Part shown: positions 59,855-64,000 of the stretch, piece by piece
How positions within the stretch are numbered: the first letter of the stretch is position 1
Layout: every line of letters begins with the position of its first letter
Assembly (NCBI RefSeq): GCF_005280735.1
Contig: NZ_CP040078.1
Coordinates: 2,542,001-2,606,000, forward strand
DNA from: Trinickia violacea
GTDB lineage: Bacteria; Pseudomonadota; Gammaproteobacteria; Burkholderiales; Burkholderiaceae
Reading direction: 5' to 3'
Length of the DNA: 64,000 nucleotides
Made by a program: the position numbers and the translations under genes
Notes under the pieces: generated by a model
Databases searched by the model: none
Told to the model about the DNA's origin: nothing
Seen by the model: the letters and a program-made list of their open reading frames with translations, nothing else

Positions 59855-61158
59855 TGACTGCAACGCTCGACAAGCGCGCGGACGATCTCGCGCGCCGCTC
59901 CTATTACGAAGCCAGCGTCCGGCGCCCCGCCGTGGACGATCCGATGCTCGAAGGCACGCTCGACGTCGATGTCTGCGTGATCGGCGCGGGCTTTGCCGGT
60001 TTGTCGGTCGCGCTCGAATGCCGCGCGCGCGGCCTTTCGGTTGCGGTGCTCGACGCGCATCGTTCCGGCTGGGGCGCATCGGGCCGCAATGGCGGGCAAG
60101 CGCTCGTCGGCTTTGCAAAGGACGAGGTCATTGAAAAGCAGCTGGGTCTCGATGGTGCGCGGGCGTTGTGGGCGATGTCGGTCGACGGGGTCGCGCTGAT
60201 TCGCGAGCGCATCGCGAAGTACGGCATCGACTGCGATTTCACCGCGGGTTATCTGACCGTAGCGACGAAGACCAAACGCGTGCCGGATTTGCGCGCATGG
60301 ATGGATGCAGCGGCGTCGCGTTGGGGCTATCCGCATTTGTCGTGGCTCGAGCGCAGCGAAGTGCGTGCGCGTATCGCATCCGAGCGCTATCTGGCCGGCG
60401 TCTACGATCCGCATTCGGGTCACCTGCATCCGCTCAAATACTGCCTTGGCCTCGCCGATGCCGCGCGTCGTGAAGGGGCGCAACTGTACGCGCATTCGCC
60501 TGTATTCGAAGTCGTTCGCGGCGCGCGGCCGGTCGTGCGTACGGCAAATGGCGAAGTGCGTTGCCGCTTCGTTGTCGCCGCCGGCAACGCCACACTGAAT
60601 GGCGTATTGCCGCCACGCGTTGCCGCGTGCATTGCGCCAATCGCCTCTTACATCGTCGCGACCGAACCGCTTGGGCAAGCCCGAGCCGATGCGCTGATCG
60701 CCGGACGCGAGGCGATTTGCGACAACAACTTCTTTCTCGATTATTTCCGCCTTTCCGCAGACCACCGCGTGCTATTCGGCGGACGCGCGAGTTCGACCGG
60801 CGCATCGCCCGCGAAGCTCGCCGACGATATCCGCAAGCGCATGGTCGGCGTGTTTCCGCAGCTGTCGGATGTGAAAGTCGAATACGCGTGGGGCGGGTTC
60901 GTCGACGTGACGCGCAATCGTGCGCCCGACTTCGGTGCGATCGATCCAAACTACTTCTATGTGCAAGGGTTTTCCGGCCATGGCGTTGCGCTGACGGGCA
61001 TCGCGGGGCGCGTGGTAGCCAGCGCGATCACGGGAGACGCCGCCGCCTTCGATCTCTTCGCGAAGCTCCAACACGTGCGCTTTCCTGGCGGTCCGGCTTT
61101 GCGCGGACCCGCGCTGGAAATCGGCATGCTCTATCACCGCATGCGCGAATTGTTCTGA
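59854..61158 (+). CDS. second PuuB-type FAD-dependent oxidoreductase, paralogue of the upstream gene
   Basis: A 434-residue DAO-family enzyme clearly paralogous to the upstream PuuB: VDVCVIGAGFAGLSVALECRARGLSVAVLDA, GWGASGRNGGQALVGF, DPHSGHLHPLKYCLGLADAAR, YAWGGFVDVTRNRAPDFG and QGFSGHGVALTGIAGRVVASAI. Many residues around them differ, so the substrate may be another gamma-glutamylated or free polyamine. Its ATG overlaps the puuB stop (TGATG), so the two are translated together. It is the last gene of the operon. Confidence 0.88.
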   Translation: MTATLDKRADDLARRSYYEASVRRPAVDDPMLEGTLDVDVCVIGAGFAGLSVALECRARGLSVAVLDAHRSGWGASGRNGGQALVGFAKDEVIEKQLGLDGARALWAMSVDGVALIRERIAKYGIDCDFTAGYLTVATKTKRVPDLRAWMDAAASRWGYPHLSWLERSEVRARIASERYLAGVYDPHSGHLHPLKYCLGLADAARREGAQLYAHSPVFEVVRGARPVVRTANGEVRCRFVVAAGNATLNGVLPPRVAACIAPIASYIVATEPLGQARADALIAGREAICDNNFFLDYFRLSADHRVLFGGRASSTGASPAKLADDIRKRMVGVFPQLSDVKVEYAWGGFVDVTRNRAPDFGAIDPNYFYVQGFSGHGVALTGIAGRVVASAITGDAAAFDLFAKLQHVRFPGGPALRGPALEIGMLYHRMRELF

Positions 61159-61222
61159 TGCGCGTCCGATTTATTCCTTAATGGCTCGCAAAAAGTTTTT
61201 ACTTGCACAAAAAAGCTCGTAC

Positions 61223-62968
61223 CTACAAAGCCGCGCATTCCGCGTAGTACCGATTCGGCGCTGGAAAAACGCCGGTCAGCACCTCGATCAGAAATGGGCC
61301 GCTGGATCGGGACGCCTCGCTCAGCGCATCTGCAAGGTCATCAAGGCGCTCGACCCTGCGCGCCGCGACACCGAGCGAAGCGGCAAAAGCAGTCCAGTCA
61401 TGACACGGAAGCTTGCTGAACTGCTCCGGAATAGAGCCGTTGCTGAGCGCGTCGACATGGACCGCACCATGCGCAGAATTGTTCAACACAACGTAAAGTA
61501 TCTTTATCCCGTATCGGGCCGCGGTCTGAATCTCCATTCCGTGCATCAGCATGCACCCGTCTCCGGTCACCACGACACACGGGCGCTCCGGGGCCGCAAG
61601 CTTGATACCGATCCCGGCGGCTATTGCCCAACCCATTGGCGCAAGGGAGCTGGACGAAAAATAGTTGCCAATGCCCGACGATAGCCAGTAGTGAGCCATG
61701 AATATCCGGTGGGCGCCTGAATCCACGACAACGTTTGCGTCCTTCGGCAAGAGATGACACAGCTGCTTGACGACGTCTCCTGTATGGAGCAAAAGATCGC
61801 CACCTGAACCCCGCACGCCAGTTTGCTCGAAGTAGTGGTCGTATAGCGGGGTCTGGTTGACCTCGGCGACCCATGCTTTTCTTCGTTCAAGAACCGTATG
61901 AAAGTCGGCATTCCGGTTCGTGTCCATCTGGGACAGCGTACGGAATGTAGCGCCAATCCCGGAGAAAATGCTGCCGCGCGCGATATGTCCCGTCGCCGGC
62001 GCGTCGAAGCTGTCGTCGAAGATGATCAGCTCCTTCCCGGCAGTCAGCTTCTCTGTCCAGTTCATGCTGTCGCGCTGATTCAGGTCGCAGCCGAACACGA
62101 CGAGGACCTCGAGCTCATCCGAGTTGATGACACGAACCGCGCGCGAGTGGCCCGAGAATCCGTACACGCCGAGCGAAAGGACATGATTTTCAGGAAATGC
62201 GCCTTTTCCCGATAGCGTGGTCGCAACAGGAATGCAGAATTTTTCGGCCAAGTCGAGCAAGACCTTCGCGGTCTCCGGGTCATTGCCACGACTGCCGATC
62301 AGGAAAGCGATTCTCTTCGATTGGAGCAAATACTGGTTGCACAAGGCATCCAACGCTGCGCGATTGGCGGGGACCTCGCATGCGTTGAACGCGTCGTGAT
62401 CGTATGGCTGCCGTGATGCGTCGCGACCGGGCAGCGCTTCCTGCCGTTGAACGTCGACGGGGATGCTCACGAAAGACTGCGCTCGACGCATCCAGTTCAG
62501 CCCTTCTGTCGCGCGCCGCATTTCGGCCTGAAGATTGTCTTTGTTCTTTAGTTCTACGACATTTTCGACCAGGCTCTTTACCACGCCGCTTTCGAAAATT
62601 CCGCTCAGCGTAGCGTCCTGGAACGCGCCTTTGCCTTCCGCGCGCGACGAAACGCCTCCAGCAATATAAAGCATGGGAATCCGGTCCGCGTGAGCAGCCG
62701 CCATTCCGGGCACGAAATTCATGGTGCCGGGTCCGGAAATTCCCACGCATACGCCAAATCTACGGCTAGCCCGCGCATAGCCATCGGCCATGAACGCACT
62801 GCTGGTCTCGTGAACGCAAACAATTCCGCGAATCGATGGCGACTTGTCGATTGCGTCCAGCAGCGGATAGATCATCTTCCCCGGCACGAGGAAGACGTGG
62901 TCGATTTTCGCGGCTTCCAACGACCTCACGACGGCTTTCGATACAGTGACGGGAGCGTGTGATTCCAT
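61223..62968 (-). CDS. thiamine-diphosphate-dependent enzyme, acetolactate-synthase-like
   Basis: A 581-residue ThDP enzyme with three domains. The N-terminal PYR domain holds the activating Glu in GIVCVHETSSAFMADGYARASRR and GPGTMNFVPG. The central domain is about residues 195-330. The C-terminal PP domain has the cofactor motif TGDGCMLMHGMEIQTAARYGIKILYVVLNN (GDG to NN). No acetolactate-synthase small subunit gene is present. The GC level is visibly lower than neighbours. The reaction cannot be fixed by sequence; a decarboxylase or carboligase is expected. The ATG at 62968 is used; two earlier starts add unconserved residues. Confidence 0.85.
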   Translation of the reverse strand: MESHAPVTVSKAVVRSLEAAKIDHVFLVPGKMIYPLLDAIDKSPSIRGIVCVHETSSAFMADGYARASRRFGVCVGISGPGTMNFVPGMAAAHADRIPMLYIAGGVSSRAEGKGAFQDATLSGIFESGVVKSLVENVVELKNKDNLQAEMRRATEGLNWMRRAQSFVSIPVDVQRQEALPGRDASRQPYDHDAFNACEVPANRAALDALCNQYLLQSKRIAFLIGSRGNDPETAKVLLDLAEKFCIPVATTLSGKGAFPENHVLSLGVYGFSGHSRAVRVINSDELEVLVVFGCDLNQRDSMNWTEKLTAGKELIIFDDSFDAPATGHIARGSIFSGIGATFRTLSQMDTNRNADFHTVLERRKAWVAEVNQTPLYDHYFEQTGVRGSGGDLLLHTGDVVKQLCHLLPKDANVVVDSGAHRIFMAHYWLSSGIGNYFSSSSLAPMGWAIAAGIGIKLAAPERPCVVVTGDGCMLMHGMEIQTAARYGIKILYVVLNNSAHGAVHVDALSNGSIPEQFSKLPCHDWTAFAASLGVAARRVERLDDLADALSEASRSSGPFLIEVLTGVFPAPNRYYAECAAL

Positions 62969-63213
62969 ATTTTTGAATACGATCCGAGTAGACACCAAGA
63001 ATCGGATCTCGCTGTCCCTCATAGGGACGTCCCGCGTGGCCCTCGAAAGAGCACCGTGACGAAGCCGGCGGCAACCCCGGCATGTGGAGACAGCGAGACG
63101 GCCCTGAACGCGCTGCACACCGGCTGCAATCGCGTCCCGTGCTGCTTCATCGGGCCCACCTGGAACGGGCCCGTGTCTCCATGTTTGTCGTCCAACCTGA
63201 ACGGGCTGCCCGC

Positions 63214-64000
63214 TCAGAACGTCTGCCAGTCTCGAGCGTCGCCGTTGCTGCTTGCGGCCACGGCGCTCGCGCCGGCGGCAAGGCGCGGCCTCGTTGCGGG
63301 CTTGGTCAACCTCGCAGGGGAAGACGCGCGAATTTTCGGCGGCGCCACCTGTGATTCCTTCCGAGGCGTGTCCGCTCGTGACACAGAAACTCGCCTGTCG
63401 TCGACCTTGAAGAAGGCCACCGCTGCACGCAGGCTCTGAGCCTGTTGCGCCGTCGACTGGGCCGCGGCCGACGCTTCTTCCACCAGCGCGGCATTCTGCT
63501 GGGTGACCTGGTCCATCTGGTTGACAGCCTGGTTGACCTGCTCGATGCCGGTGCTCTGTTCTTGGGACGCCGACGAGATTTCACCTACGATGTCGGTGAC
63601 GCGCTTCACCGACGCGACGATCTCATGGATCGTGCCGCCCGCCTGCTCGACAAGCGTCGAGCCCGCCTCCACCCAGTTGACCGAATTGGCAATCAAGTCC
63701 TTGATTTCCTTTGCCGCGCTGGCACTACGCTGCGCGAGTGCGCGCACCTCGCCGGCCACGACAGCGAAGCCCCGGCCCTGTTCGCCGGCACGAGCGGCTT
63801 CAACCGCCGCGTTGAGCGCAAGGATGTTGGTCTGGAAGGCAATACCCTCGATCACCGTGATGATCTCGGACATTTTGGTCGAACTGGTGAAAATCTCGCG
63901 CATCGTTTCGACCACTCGACCGACGACCTCGCCACCTTGCTGTGCGACGCCGGAGGCCGTCGCGGCGAGCGTTGCTGCCTGCTTCGCGTTGTCCGTGTTG
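63214..64000 (-). CDS. methyl-accepting chemotaxis protein, C-terminal part (5' end outside window)
   Basis: The cytoplasmic part of a chemoreceptor whose start lies beyond the right edge. The signalling hairpin IAFQTNILALNAAVEAARAG, EQGRGFAVVAGEVRALAQRS and the helix with SQEQSTGIEQVNQAVNQMDQVTQQNAALVEEA are present. After the coiled coil comes an unconserved Ala/Arg/Pro-rich tail of about 65 residues ending DWQTF, similar to other receptors whose tails end in an aromatic/acidic CheR-binding-like motif. The ligand domain is not visible. Confidence 0.92.
   Translation of the reverse strand, partial: NTDNAKQAATLAATASGVAQQGGEVVGRVVETMREIFTSSTKMSEIITVIEGIAFQTNILALNAAVEAARAGEQGRGFAVVAGEVRALAQRSASAAKEIKDLIANSVNWVEAGSTLVEQAGGTIHEIVASVKRVTDIVGEISSASQEQSTGIEQVNQAVNQMDQVTQQNAALVEEASAAAQSTAQQAQSLRAAVAFFKVDDRRVSVSRADTPRKESQVAPPKIRASSPARLTKPATRPRLAAGASAVAASSNGDARDWQTF

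Noticed and set aside
1..64000. Prophage, insertion sequence, integron or secretion-system genes
   Set aside because: No transposase, integrase, capsid, tail or secretion component was recognisable anywhere; the superinfection-immunity-type gene alone is not evidence for a prophage.

Overview
The window is a high-GC (well above 60% by eye) bacterial chromosome segment with the protein repertoire of the Burkholderiaceae (Paraburkholderia/Trinickia/Burkholderia-like). Many LysR-type regulators, DUF3138 and DUF2158 proteins, an H-NS protein with a histone-H1-like tail, and rhizobial-type rhamnose transport together with a Puu/Spu polyamine cluster all fit that group. I see no rRNA, tRNA, CRISPR array, transposase, integrase or prophage. 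It reads as ordinary chromosome with several catabolic gene clusters.

Left part (1-22.7 kb): mostly single genes and divergent pairs. They include the end of a YcaQ-like DNA glycosylase, a large secreted beta-propeller protein, a LysR/EamA pair, NnrU, a hydroxycarboxylate dehydrogenase (hcxB), an M20 peptidase, a small superinfection-immunity-type membrane protein followed by a 30-bp tandem repeat, a LysE exporter and an orphan cytochrome P450. After an AT-rich gap come a MocR regulator divergent from a flavin-binding oxidase-like protein, a phosphoribosyltransferase-HAD fusion, a chemoreceptor, a NERD-helicase, a GST, a hybrid histidine kinase and an H-NS-like protein.

Rhamnose region (22.8-34.1 kb): two minus-strand operons flank a LysR gene. 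One encodes a lactonase and the ABC transporter RhaTPQS and ends in a clear terminator. The other encodes an SDR (probable 2-keto-3-deoxy-L-rhamnonate dehydrogenase), an MFS transporter, L-rhamnonate dehydratase and L-rhamnose 1-dehydrogenase. Together they give the non-phosphorylative L-rhamnose route up to the diketo acid; the final cleavage enzyme is not in the window. A 24-bp motif is shared between the LysR/lactonase promoter region and the region upstream of the SDR operon. Two 34-bp hairpins of identical design lie between rhmD and the rhamnose dehydrogenase gene.

Middle (34.3-43.4 kb): a lone receiver protein, a TetR/DHA2-efflux divergent pair with a palindromic operator candidate, a small basic secreted protein, a cupin-GNAT-MerR run, an orphan sulfonate-type binding protein, and a HAD / D-amino-acid lyase / RidA operon.

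Polyamine region (44.5-61.2 kb): agmatinase (speB), puuC and puuR run leftward. puuD, puuA, spuC, potFGHI, a DUF3138 outer-membrane protein and two paralogous PuuB-type oxidases run rightward. The set covers putrescine production from agmatine, uptake, and two parallel breakdown routes (gamma-glutamylated and direct transamination). The window ends with an orphan thiamine-diphosphate enzyme and the 3' part of a second chemoreceptor.
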